From: an uncultured Aquimonas sp.
GTDB lineage: Bacteria > Pseudomonadota > Gammaproteobacteria > Xanthomonadales > Xanthomonadaceae
Assembly: GCF_937888285.1 (NCBI RefSeq)
Contig: NZ_CALART010000017.1
Coordinates: forward strand, 1 to 7,941
DNA length: 7,941 bases
Direction of reading: 5' to 3'
Positions 1 to 5,837 of this stretch are shown here, piece after piece. A program made the translations under genes and the position numbers. Below the pieces are notes generated by a model. The model made no database searches. It was given only the letters and a program-made list of their open reading frames with translations, and was not told the DNA's origin. Position 1 is the first letter of the stretch. Each line of letters begins with the position of its first letter.

Positions 1-54
1 GCGGCACTGCCGCGCGGGTCGCCGAACGCCCGAGCGCTATGCGCGAGGGCCGGG
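1..54 (-). repeat. Left arm of a 54-bp inverted repeat
   Basis: The reverse complement of this stretch matches 1396-1449 at 52 of 54 positions; the two differences are adjacent (AT here, GC in the other copy, in the right-arm sense). The arms face each other across about 1.34 kb holding the UPF0016 gene and its riboswitch. The arm touches the window edge, so its outer boundary is unknown. Weak similarity continues inward to about position 78. No protein is predicted in it. It is probably a dispersed intergenic repeat rather than a transposon end, because no transposase lies between the arms. Confidence 0.85.
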
Positions 55-126
55 CAGGGGTTCGCAATCGCCGGTCGCGCGGGTTCTCGTCGCGAGATCG
101 GTACGGTGAGGCGCAACAGCGCGATT

Positions 127-171
127 CATAGGGTGGGCCCTGGCCCACCGGAGCTCCACCCTTGCTCCGGT
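127..171 (-). repeat. Palindromic unit a (minus orientation)
   Basis: The head, read as GGTGGGCCCTGGCCCACC after ATAG, is an 8-bp perfect inverted repeat around a 2-nt centre. The tail, to 171, lets ACCGGAGC (145-152) pair perfectly with GCTCCGGT (164-171), giving a second 8-bp stem. This is the cleanest example of the two-stem form in the window. It forms an inverted pair with the unit at 243-286. Confidence 0.9.
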
Positions 172-242
172 ATCGGTGCGCGTCGCGATGGCCATGAACC
201 GTCAGGGGCTTGGGGATTCGGCTGCGCGACACGGAACGGATG

Positions 243-286
243 TCGAGGCGCGGCTGCAGCTTCGGTGGGCCAGGGCCCACCCTATG
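243..286 (+). repeat. Palindromic unit b (plus orientation)
   Basis: The head (264-281) is GGTGGGCCAGGGCCCACC followed by CTATG. The tail, on the left, is diverged from the other copies and only the head is well conserved. It faces away from unit a, about 70 nt off. Positions 172-242 between the two show no gene or motif that I recognise. Confidence 0.85.
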
Positions 287-382
287 GCCACGTCGCGCAG
301 CGGGCTCGACGGTCGCGTCAGGACTTGAGCGCATGAGCGTTTGGCCGCGCGGCGCTTGGCCCAACGGTCGCGCGTTTCCCCG

Positions 383-934
383 CTACAGCAGCACCAGCAC
401 CGCCAGCACGGCAAACACCATCGCAGCCGCATAGCGCGCGGCCTTGAGCGGCAGGCGATGGGCGAACTTCGCACCCAGCGCGACCACCGGCACGTTGGCC
501 AGCAGCATGCCGATCGTGGTGCCCAGCACCACCATCATCAGCTGCTCGTACTTGGCCGCCAGCAGCACGGTGGCGATCTGGGTCTTGTCGCCCATCTCGG
601 CAATGAAGAAGGCGATCGTCGTGGCCAGGAAGGGGCCGTAGCGCGGCTTCGGCGCGTCCTCGTCGTCGAGCTTGTCGGGGATCAGCACCCAGATCGCCAT
701 GCCCGCGAGCGAGGCGAACAGGATCCAGCGCAGCGCGCCTTCGGGAATGTAGTGCGCGGCCACCGCACCCAGCCAGCCGGCCAGCGCATGGTTCAGCAGG
801 GTGGCGACGAGGATGCCCCAGGCGATCGGCCAGAAACGGCGGTAGCGCGCGGCGAGGATCAGCGAGAGCAGCTGCGTCTTGTCGCCGATTTCGGCGATCG
901 CGACGGCGAGCGTTGAGAACAGCAGGGCTTCCAT
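383..934 (-). CDS. UPF0016/TMEM165-GDT1 family manganese (or Ca2+) exporter
   Basis: This is an inner-membrane cation exporter of the UPF0016 family. Bacterial members export Mn2+, and eukaryotic relatives (TMEM165, Gdt1) move Mn2+/Ca2+ against H+. The 183-residue protein has the family's two homologous halves, each with the signature E-x-G-D-K-T: E15-T20 and E113-T118. Their acidic residues form the cation site. About six hydrophobic segments can be placed (near 3-25, 35-58, 68-85, 103-125, 135-155 and 165-183), with an acidic linker (87-96) between the halves. Length is normal for the family. The ATG at 934 is chosen because family members begin just before the first helix; an in-frame GTG at 994 would add 20 Arg/Pro-rich residues unlike the family. 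No strong Shine-Dalgarno precedes the ATG. The manganese riboswitch upstream on the same strand supports Mn2+ as substrate and implies induction by manganese. Substrate is inferred; family assignment is firm. Confidence 0.93.
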   Translation of the reverse strand: MEALLFSTLAVAIAEIGDKTQLLSLILAARYRRFWPIAWGILVATLLNHALAGWLGAVAAHYIPEGALRWILFASLAGMAIWVLIPDKLDDEDAPKPRYGPFLATTIAFFIAEMGDKTQIATVLLAAKYEQLMMVVLGTTIGMLLANVPVVALGAKFAHRLPLKAARYAAAMVFAVLAVLVLL

Positions 935-1010
935 GGCGGTGGCGTCTCGTGCAGGGCCGGGTGACGGGTGGGACGCGCGGACGATCCGACGCACCCGGCC
1001 CGGGTCGACG

Positions 1011-1150
1011 CATCGCCAGCGGTCTCGTCAGGCCCGATGCCGGATCGCTCCGGTCAACGACTCCGCGCGCCAGGGCCGGCCGGCCCAGTGTGTTGACGCG
1101 CGGTCGCGCCGGTTCCGCGAAGGACACCGGCGCGCGACTACTCCCCGATG
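1011..1150 (-). promoter_or_regulatory. yybP-ykoY manganese riboswitch
   Basis: Read on the minus strand, the leader has the conserved blocks of the yybP-ykoY family in order: GGGGAGTAG (1146-1138), a long GC-rich stem-loop, GTCAACACACTGG (1097-1085), further hairpins including CCGG-AGCGAT-CCGG, and GACGAGACC (1029-1021). CATCG at 1150-1146 can pair with CGATG at 1015-1011 to close the base of the fold. The family binds Mn2+ and usually turns on exporter genes, which fits the UPF0016 gene downstream. About 77 nt separate the aptamer from the ATG at 934. I see no hairpin followed by a T-run there, so control may be translational or Rho-dependent. Boundaries are approximate. Confidence 0.88.
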
Positions 1151-1159
1151 GGGCGGCGC

Positions 1160-1165
1160 AGTGTA
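1160..1165 (-). promoter_or_regulatory. Candidate -10 box for the riboswitch/UPF0016 transcript
   Basis: On the minus strand this reads TACACT. It would place the transcription start near 1153, a few bases before the riboswitch's first conserved block, as expected for a riboswitch-led transcript. No good -35 is seen at 16-18 nt, so the call rests on position and a 4/6 match. Confidence 0.4.
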
Positions 1166-1201
1166 CGCCAGCGCGCAGGTGCGGGCACGCGGTGGGGTCG
1201 G

Positions 1202-1246
1202 CGTTGGCGAGTGTTGGGCGCATGGTGGGCCAGGGCCCACCCTATG
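1202..1246 (+). repeat. Palindromic unit c (plus orientation)
   Basis: The head (1224-1241) is intact, GGTGGGCCAGGGCCCACC, followed by CTATG. The left tail keeps the GGCGAG block but is otherwise diverged. It lies just upstream of the riboswitch promoter and is in the same orientation as unit d. Confidence 0.88.
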
Positions 1247-1318
1247 ACGGACGCAGGGGCTGGCAACCTGATGGGCAGACCGAAAGCTCCTGCTCTTCGC
1301 TTCGAGCGACGAAGCAGG

Positions 1319-1363
1319 GCCGAAGCGAGCGTGGGGCGCACGGTGGGCCGGGGCCCACCCTAT
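1319..1363 (+). repeat. Palindromic unit d (plus orientation)
   Basis: The head (1342-1359) has centre GG instead of AG, so the 8-bp stem is intact. It is followed by CTAT. The left tail has GAAGCGAGCG, the family tail block. It is a direct copy of unit c about 117 nt away. Confidence 0.88.
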
Positions 1364-1395
1364 CGCGGCAATGCTCACGCGATTCCCGATTCCCA

Positions 1396-1449
1396 CCCGG
1401 CCCTCGCGCGCAGCGCTCGGGCGTTCGGCGACCCGCGCGGCAGTGCCGC
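1396..1449 (+). repeat. Right arm of the 54-bp inverted repeat
   Basis: This matches the reverse complement of 1-54 at 52 of 54 positions. It is bordered by short GATTCCC-type repeats: two tandem GATTCCC at 1381-1394, and CCCCGATTC twice at 1467-1475 and 1482-1490. These may belong to the same intergenic element. It sits about 180 nt upstream of nupC. Confidence 0.85.
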
Positions 1450-1490
1450 GCAAGCGGGCCGCCTCACCCCGATTCCCCAATCCCCGATTC

Positions 1491-1519
1491 TTGTCACCCC
1501 GCCTGCACTGTCCTACCCT
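1491..1519 (+). promoter_or_regulatory. Candidate nupC-rbsK promoter
   Basis: TTGTCA (1491-1496) and TACCCT (1514-1519) are 17 nt apart. The -35 matches the sigma-70 consensus in 5 of 6 positions; the -10 is weak. Transcription from here would give a leader of about 105 nt with two hairpins. Confidence 0.35.
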
Positions 1520-1571
1520 GCCCGGCCTGACCGCAGGGGCCGCCGGCCTGCCGTGGTAACGACCTGATCCG

Positions 1572-1617
1572 GCGGCCGCGGTGGCCGCTTTCGCGTATTC
1601 AAGCGGCCGCGCGCCGC
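1572..1617 (+). promoter_or_regulatory. nupC leader hairpins with alternative pairing
   Basis: Two local hairpins can form: GCGGCC/GGCCGC (1572-1577 with 1583-1588, then TTT) and GCGGC/GCCGC (1603-1607 with 1613-1617). The second ends one base before the AGGGGAAG ribosome-binding site. The self-complementary octamer GCGGCCGC occurs at both 1572-1579 and 1603-1610, so the two copies could pair with each other instead and break both hairpins. A regulatory role is inferred only. Confidence 0.3.
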
Positions 1618-1630
1618 AGGGGAAGACCCG

Positions 1631-2902
1631 ATGCTGCAGATCCTGTTCGGCCTGTTCGGCCTGGCCTGCCTGATTGCGATCGCCTGGCTGTTCTCGGAGG
1701 CCAAGCGCAGCGTCGACTGGCGGCTGGTCGGCACCGGCGTCGCCCTGCAGATCGTGTTCGCGATCTTTGTGCTGATGACGCCCTGGGGCGCCAGTATCTT
1801 CAATGCGCTGAGCCAGGGCTTCGTCGGCCTGCTGAGCTTCACCTCCGAGGGCTCGCAGCTGATCTTCGGCGACCTCGCCAAGTCGGAGACCCTGGGCTTC
1901 ATCTTCGCCTTCCAGGTGCTGCCGACGATCATCTTCTTCGCCGCCTTCATGGGCGTGCTCTACCACCTCGGCATCATGCAGGCCATCGTCAAGGGCATGG
2001 CCTGGGTGATCACCAAGGCCATGCGCGTATCGGGCGCGGAGACCCTGTCGGTCTGCGCCAATGCCTTCATCGGCCAGACCGAGGCGCCGCTGGTGGTCAA
2101 GCCCTATGTGGCCAGCATGACCCGCTCGGAGCTGCTGACGCTCATGGTCGGCGGCATGGCGACCATCGCCGGCGGCGTGCTCGGCGCCTACGTGCTGATG
2201 CTGGGCGGCAGCGACCCGGTCGCGCAGGCCGAATTCGCCAAGCACCTGCTGACCGCCAGCATCATGGCCGCACCAGCGACCCTGGTGATCGCCAAGATCC
2301 TCTGCCCCGAGGCTGGCAAGCCGGTGACCCTGGGCAAGGTCGAAGTGGAGGTCGAGAAGACCACCGCCAACGTCATCGACGCTGCGGCCTCGGGCGCCTC
2401 TGAAGGCCTCAAGCTGGCGCTCAACGTCGGCGCCATGCTGCTGGCGTTCACTGCCCTGATCGCTCTGATCAACTGGCCGATCGGCTGGCTGGGCGACATC
2501 ACCGGTCTGTCCGGCGCGATCGGCAAGCGGGCCGACCTCTCGGTGCTGCTCGGCTATGTGCTCGCGCCGATCGCCTGGATCATCGGCGTGCCATGGGAAG
2601 ACGCCAATGCGGTCGGCAGCCTGATCGGCACCAAGGTCGTGCTGAACGAGTTCTTCGCCTACAACCAGCTGTCGACGGTCAAGGAAAGCTTGAGCGAGAA
2701 CTCGGTGATCATCGCCACCTACGCCCTGTGTGGCTTTGCGAACTTCAGCTCGATCGCGATCCAGATCGGCGGCATCGGCTCGCTGGCGCCGGAGCGCCGC
2801 GCTGACCTCGCCCGCTTTGGTCTGAAGGCAGTGCTGGGCGGCTCGCTGGCGACCTTCATGACCGCCACCATCGCCGGCGTGCTGACCCAGCTTGCGGGCT
2901 GA
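1631..2902 (+). CDS. nupC: Concentrative nucleoside transporter, NupC/CNT family
   Basis: This inner-membrane symporter imports nucleosides with H+ or Na+. The 423 residues match the usual length of bacterial CNT proteins. N-terminal helices lie at about 3-20 and 32-50. The first re-entrant hairpin carries NAFIGQTEAPLV (N144, G148, Q149, T150, E151), which corresponds to nucleobase and cation contacts in the Vibrio cholerae CNT structure. NEFFAY (N339, E340) and CGFANFSS (N371, S374) match the ribose-binding region of the C-terminal half. AGGGGAAG (1618-1625) precedes the ATG at good spacing. The rbsK gene starts 4 nt after the stop, so the two are almost certainly co-transcribed, and a partner that phosphorylates ribose fits import of nucleosides for salvage. 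The coupling ion and purine or pyrimidine preference cannot be read from the sequence. Confidence 0.95.
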   Translation: MLQILFGLFGLACLIAIAWLFSEAKRSVDWRLVGTGVALQIVFAIFVLMTPWGASIFNALSQGFVGLLSFTSEGSQLIFGDLAKSETLGFIFAFQVLPTIIFFAAFMGVLYHLGIMQAIVKGMAWVITKAMRVSGAETLSVCANAFIGQTEAPLVVKPYVASMTRSELLTLMVGGMATIAGGVLGAYVLMLGGSDPVAQAEFAKHLLTASIMAAPATLVIAKILCPEAGKPVTLGKVEVEVEKTTANVIDAAASGASEGLKLALNVGAMLLAFTALIALINWPIGWLGDITGLSGAIGKRADLSVLLGYVLAPIAWIIGVPWEDANAVGSLIGTKVVLNEFFAYNQLSTVKESLSENSVIIATYALCGFANFSSIAIQIGGIGSLAPERRADLARFGLKAVLGGSLATFMTATIAGVLTQLAG

Positions 2903-2906
2903 GACG

Positions 2907-3875
2907 ATGCCCGCGCGCGTCGTCGTTGTCGGCAGCTACAACCAGGACATGTTCTGGCGCACCGCGCGCTTTCCGGTGCCCGGCGAGACGCGTCTCGGCG
3001 CCTTCGACACCGGCCCCGGCGGCAAGGGCTTCAACCAGGCGATCGCCTGCGCACGCCAGGGCGTGGCCACGCACTTCATCGGCGCGCTCGGCGATGACGC
3101 CATCGCCCGCGGCATGCGCGAACTCGCGCTCAGCGAAGGCCTGGCCCTGCACTGTGAGACGCATGCGGAGCTCGCCACCGGCACCGCGGCGATTCTGGTC
3201 GAGGACAGCGGGCAGAACCTGATCGTGGTCGGGCCCGGTGCGAACGCGGCGCTCAGCGTCGCCCACATCACCGCGCAGGCCGCGGTCATTCGTGCGGCGC
3301 GGGTGCTAGTGACCCAGCATGAAGTGAACTACGAGGCCTCGCTGGCCGCGCAGAAGATCGCCCGCGCCGCCGGCGTGCTCTGCCTGCACAACCCGGCGCC
3401 GCCGGTCGATGCGCGTGACCTGGAACTTGTCGACGGCGCTGACCTGATCACTCCGAACGAGACCGAGTTCGTGCAGCTGCTGAAACTGCGCGGGCTTGAT
3501 GCGCCTGCGGCGGATACGCTGGCGGCGCTGGGCGATGAGGCCCTGCATGCGCTCTGCCGCGCGCTGCATGCGGGGACGGTGGTGGTGACGCTGGGTGGGC
3601 ACGGCGCCTTCGTCTCGCATGCGGCCGAGGCCCTGCGCGGGGATGCGCAGCCGCACTACCGCAGCGCGCCCGAACGCGTGCAGCCGATCGACACCACCGG
3701 TGCAGGCGATGCCTTCAGCGGCGCGCTGGCGGCGGCGCTTGCGAACGCGCCCGATGCGCCCTTCGCCGAGGCCGTGCGCATAGCCGGCCGCGTGGCGGCG
3801 CTGTCCACCGAGCGCCGCGGCGCTGCGCTGGCGATTCCGCGCCAGAACGACGTGGCCCAGCGCTTCGGGGTTTGA
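2907..3875 (+). CDS. rbsK: Ribokinase, PfkB family
   Basis: This cytoplasmic enzyme phosphorylates ribose with ATP to ribose 5-phosphate, feeding ribose from nucleoside breakdown into the pentose phosphate pathway. The 322 residues contain the ribokinase landmarks in order: VVVGSYNQD (6-14); the sugar-binding GPGGKGFNQA (36-45, G38-G41 and N43); E139 in a TQHE segment; NPAP (162-165); PNETE (183-187); TLGGHGA (228-234); and the anion hole with catalytic base DTTGAGDAF (262-270, D268). PNETE and NPAP favour ribokinase over fructokinase, adenosine kinase or other PfkB relatives. The ATG at 2907 follows the nupC stop by 4 nt and has only a weak GGCTGAG upstream, so translation is probably coupled. 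An in-frame TTG at 2892 would overlap nupC and is less likely. A related nucleoside or pseudouridine kinase role is less likely but not excluded. Confidence 0.9.
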   Translation: MPARVVVVGSYNQDMFWRTARFPVPGETRLGAFDTGPGGKGFNQAIACARQGVATHFIGALGDDAIARGMRELALSEGLALHCETHAELATGTAAILVEDSGQNLIVVGPGANAALSVAHITAQAAVIRAARVLVTQHEVNYEASLAAQKIARAAGVLCLHNPAPPVDARDLELVDGADLITPNETEFVQLLKLRGLDAPAADTLAALGDEALHALCRALHAGTVVVTLGGHGAFVSHAAEALRGDAQPHYRSAPERVQPIDTTGAGDAFSGALAAALANAPDAPFAEAVRIAGRVAALSTERRGAALAIPRQNDVAQRFGV

Positions 3876-3880
3876 GCGCG

Positions 3881-3897
3881 CGCCGCTTCAGGCGGCG
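3881..3897 (+). terminator. Possible rbsK-end hairpin
   Basis: CGCCGC (3881-3886) and GCGGCG (3892-3897) form a 6-bp stem with a 5-nt loop, starting 5 nt after the rbsK stop. No T-run follows, so it may protect the 3' end or act with Rho rather than be a classical intrinsic terminator. Confidence 0.35.
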
Positions 3898-3916
3898 GAG
3901 GGTCAGGGCTCCGCGA

Positions 3917-3963
3917 GACCGGAGCGAGCGTTGAGCTCATGGTGGGCCGGGGCCCACCCTATG
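3917..3963 (+). repeat. Palindromic unit e (plus orientation)
   Basis: The head (3941-3958) has a GG centre and an intact 8-bp stem, followed by CTATG. The left tail is well conserved: GACCGGAGCGAGCG then GAGCTC. It forms an inverted pair with unit f, only 20 nt away, so e and f could fold into one long hairpin. Confidence 0.9.
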
Positions 3964-3983
3964 GCTTCGCTGCACCGCACCCG

Positions 3984-4031
3984 CATAGGGTGGGCCCTGG
4001 CCCACCGTGGCCTTGACCGCTCGCCCCGGTC
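3984..4031 (-). repeat. Palindromic unit f (minus orientation)
   Basis: The head is intact after CATAG. The tail ends in GCTCGCCCCGGTC; ACCGTGGC (4004-4011) can pair with GCCCCGGT (4023-4030) at 7 of 8 positions. It starts the first copy of the 114-bp tandem duplication. Confidence 0.9.
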
Positions 4032-4214
4032 GCTGCCAACACCGCCGCTACACGCCGCTGAACGACGCCACCACGCGCACCACCGCACTTCGGGAAACAC
4101 AGGGTGGGCCCTGGCCCACCGTGGCCTTGACCGCTCGCCCCGGTCGCCGCCAACACCGCTGCTTCACGCCGCTGAACGACGCCACCACGCGCACCACCGC
4201 ACTTCGGGAAACAT
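3987..4214. repeat. 114-bp tandem duplication carrying palindromic units f and g
   Basis: Copy 1 (3987-4100) and copy 2 (4101-4214) differ at only four positions by eye (about 96% identity). Each starts at the AGGG of a palindromic unit and ends in CTTCGGGAAACA followed by C or T. Beyond the unit each copy has about 68 nt of C/A-rich sequence seen nowhere else here. The period is a multiple of three, so it gives repetitive open frames on both strands, but their composition and lack of a ribosome-binding site argue against coding. Single-base differences imply a fairly recent duplication. Confidence 0.92.
4099..4145 (-). repeat. Palindromic unit g (minus orientation)
   Basis: This is the second-copy counterpart of unit f: intact head, with ACAGGG replacing ATAGGG at the junction, and the same tail ending in GCTCGCCCCGGTC. 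It arose with the tandem duplication rather than by independent insertion. Confidence 0.9.
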
Positions 4215-4286
4215 TCAGTTGCAATCCCTAGGCTGCCGACGTGGCAGGGGGCTGCACTCCGACAGACTCGAACACAGGTGGATCCC

Positions 4287-4967
4287 ATGAAGACCCCGAT
4301 CATCGCCGCGATTTCCGTTCTCGCACTGGGCGGCGTCGCTGTCGCCTCCTACGGCGGCTTCTCGCGCGCCAACCAGGCACAGGTGCTGTCGGCCGAGCCG
4401 ATTCGCGTCACTGAGCCGTTGCTGGCGGATGTGCTGCGCGTGACCCCGGTCGAGGAGAACCGCCCGGTCAGCCGCCAGCAGTGCACCCAGCGCACCGTGC
4501 AGCGCCGCGCGCCCGAGCGCTTCGGCGACAAGGACGGCATGGTCGCCGGTGCGGTGATTGGCGGCCTGCTCGGCAACCAGGTCGGCGGCGGCAGCGGCCG
4601 CGCGGCAGCGACTGCGGCCGGCGTGCTGGCCGGCGGCGCCATCGGCAAGGAGGCTGACCGTCGCCACGTCGGTGGCCGCCCCTACAGCGAAACCGTCAGC
4701 GAATGCCGCGATGTGCAGGACAGCGAGCGCGTGGTGGTCGCCTATGACGTCGAGTACCGCGCCGACAGCGGCACCGGCAGCCAGCGCGTCACCAGCCAGC
4801 CGGGCCAGCAGATCCAGATCGGCGAACGCGAGCGCGTGGTCGGCTACGACGTGCGCTGGCGCTACGGCGAGCTGGAAGGCGAGAGCCGCCTGCGCGAGAA
4901 GCCGGGCGACACGCTGCCGGTCGAGAACGGCCGCATCGCGCCTTCGCTGCTGCTCGGCGAGGGCTGA
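4287..4967 (+). CDS. YcfJ-like glycine-zipper 2TM envelope protein
   Basis: This is a 226-residue exported or membrane-anchored protein of the glycine-zipper (17-kDa antigen-like) group, close in layout to E. coli YcfJ; its precise role is unknown. An N-terminal hydrophobic segment (4-22) without a lipobox cysteine acts as signal or anchor. AQVLSAEPI (31-39) resembles AQVVSATPI of YcfJ. The glycine zipper (about 87-120) consists of small-residue repeats such as GAVIGGLLG, then AGGAIG. C66 and C140 bracket the zipper as in YcfJ and may form a disulphide. The C-terminal module appears twice: ERVV..YDVEYR (147-158) and ERVVGYDVRWR (182-192), each followed by about 20 residues ending in a PG element. 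AGGTGG lies six nt before the ATG at 4287, which supports that start over the GTG at 4278. It is transcribed alone; the terminator lies about 90 nt past the stop. Confidence 0.85.
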   Translation: MKTPIIAAISVLALGGVAVASYGGFSRANQAQVLSAEPIRVTEPLLADVLRVTPVEENRPVSRQQCTQRTVQRRAPERFGDKDGMVAGAVIGGLLGNQVGGGSGRAAATAAGVLAGGAIGKEADRRHVGGRPYSETVSECRDVQDSERVVVAYDVEYRADSGTGSQRVTSQPGQQIQIGERERVVGYDVRWRYGELEGESRLREKPGDTLPVENGRIAPSLLLGEG

Positions 4968-5054
4968 GCCCGGGTCGAAGGCGCACCGCGAGCTGCGGCG
5001 GGCGTCGCGCCTAGTACGCCTCGAAGACCGTCAGCGAACACCGTTGCTGCAAAC

Positions 5055-5082
5055 ACGCAGGGCGCCCTCGGGCGCCCTGCGT
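5055..5082. terminator. Shared terminator hairpin between convergent genes
   Basis: A perfect 12-bp stem (5055-5066 with 5071-5082; arm ACGCAGGGCGCC) has a CTCG loop. It lies between the rightward YcfJ-like gene (ends 4967) and leftward scoB (ends 5106), so it can serve both. On the minus strand GTTTGC follows the stem, a weak T-tract; the plus strand has none. Confidence 0.75.
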
Positions 5083-5105
5083 ACGTTGCGATATGTCGAG
5101 GTTAC

Positions 5106-5735
5106 TCAGGCCGCGACCGGCACGCCGGTCTTCTCGCCCAGTTCCTCGATGCTCACGCCGGGCGCCAGCTCGACCAGCTTCAGACCCGCGGGCGTCACGT
5201 CCAGCACGGCCAGCTCGGTGATGATGCGGTTGACCACGCCGACGCCGGTCAGCGGCAAGGTGCAGGCGGGCAGGATCTTGTGCTCGCCGCCCTTGGCGGT
5301 GTGCTCCATCAGCACCACCACGCGCTTCACGCCAGCGACGAGATCCATCGCACCGCCCATGCCCTTGACCATCTTGCCGGGCACCATCCAGTTGGCGAGA
5401 TCGCCCTTGTCGGTGACCTGCATCGCGCCCAGGATCGCAAGGTCGATGTGGCCGCCGCGGATCATCGCGAAGCTGTCGTGGCTGCCGAAGTAGCTGGCGC
5501 CGGCGCGGGCGGTGACGGTCTGCTTGCCGGCGTTGATCAGGTCGGCGTCGACCTCGGCTTCGGTCGGGAAGGGGCCGATGCCGAGCAGGCCGTTCTCGCT
5601 CTGCAGCCAGACGTCCATGCCGTCGGGAATGTGGTTGGCCACGAGCGTCGGCAGGCCGATGCCGAGGTTGACGTAGGCGCCGTCGGTGAGTTCGCGGGCG
5701 GCGCGCTGCGCCATCTCGTCGCGGGTCCAGGGCAT
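5106..5735 (-). CDS. scoB: 3-oxoacid CoA-transferase subunit B (ScoB/AtoA/LpsJ type)
   Basis: This is the catalytic beta subunit of a family I CoA-transferase. With ScoA it moves CoA from succinyl-CoA or acetyl-CoA to a 3-oxoacid such as acetoacetate, for ketone-body or short-chain acid use. The 209-residue protein carries SENGLLGIGP (46-55), whose Glu47 matches the catalytic glutamate that forms the glutamyl-CoA thioester. NLGIGLPT (23-30), GGHIDLAILGAMQV (94-107) and GKMVKGMGGAMDLVAG (120-135) are also family blocks. The ATG at 5735 has AAGGA about 9 nt upstream and matches the usual MPWTRDEMA-type start. A longer frame reaching 5831 would translate a palindromic repeat and is rejected. Downstream of scoA after a 114-nt gap, it is probably the second gene of the operon. 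The exact acyl substrate is not visible. Confidence 0.95.
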   Translation of the reverse strand: MPWTRDEMAQRAARELTDGAYVNLGIGLPTLVANHIPDGMDVWLQSENGLLGIGPFPTEAEVDADLINAGKQTVTARAGASYFGSHDSFAMIRGGHIDLAILGAMQVTDKGDLANWMVPGKMVKGMGGAMDLVAGVKRVVVLMEHTAKGGEHKILPACTLPLTGVGVVNRIITELAVLDVTPAGLKLVELAPGVSIEELGEKTGVPVAA

Positions 5736-5756
5736 GTCGAGGGTTCCTTCGATTGG

Positions 5757-5773
5757 GCGGGCTTTGGGCCCGC
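5757..5773 (-). promoter_or_regulatory. Hairpin in the scoA-scoB intercistronic gap
   Basis: GCGGGC (5757-5762) and GCCCGC (5768-5773) form a 6-bp stem, 22 nt upstream of the scoB start and just before its ribosome-binding site on the transcript. Without a T-run it is not an evident terminator; an effect on scoB translation or RNA processing is inferred. Confidence 0.4.
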
Positions 5774-5792
5774 GGTGTCGTGATTCGGGTGG

Positions 5793-5837
5793 GACCGGGG
5801 CGGTGTCGAGCTCCGGTGGGCCAGGGCCCACCCTATG
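5793..5837 (+). repeat. Palindromic unit h inside the sco operon
   Basis: The intact head (5815-5832) has an AG centre, followed by CTATG. The tail begins GACCGGGGCG, and ACCGGGGC (5794-5801) can pair with GCTCCGGT (5810-5817) with one G-U. It lies between the scoA stop and scoB start, so it is transcribed within the operon message, antisense to the orientation given. Confidence 0.9.

Noticed and set aside
320..382. Terminator after the UPF0016 gene
   Set aside because: Only an imperfect TTGG(G)CC/GGCCAA pairing with a bulge and no T-run is present on the minus strand, too weak to call.
318..1223. 301-residue minus-strand frame overlapping the UPF0016 gene
   Set aside because: It lies in another frame of the same strand as the UPF0016 gene, with Arg/Ala-rich low-complexity content. 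The UPF0016 frame has the family motifs.
1..1449. Insertion sequence bounded by the 54-bp inverted repeats
   Set aside because: There is no transposase frame between the arms, only the UPF0016 gene and its leader. No target-site duplication can be assessed because the left arm is cut by the window edge.
1028..2245. 405-residue open frame on the minus strand
   Set aside because: It is antisense to nupC and crosses the repeats and riboswitch. Composition is rich in Gln/His/Arg, typical of GC-rich shadow frames.
3984..4214. CRISPR-like repeat array
   Set aside because: Only two abutting copies with no unique spacers between them; the longer unit is simply duplicated, and no cas gene is near.
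4215..4286. Promoter or small structured RNA ahead of the YcfJ-like gene
   Set aside because: A 5-bp CTGCC/GGCAG hairpin (4233-4247) and a TTGCAA word exist, but no paired -35/-10 or sigma-E-like spacing fits.
3931..4303. Repetitive open frames (119 aa plus, 114 aa minus) over the tandem duplication
   Set aside because: Open only because the 114-bp period is a multiple of three and the repeats are GC-rich. They translate the palindrome itself, both strands are equally open, and no ribosome-binding site is seen.
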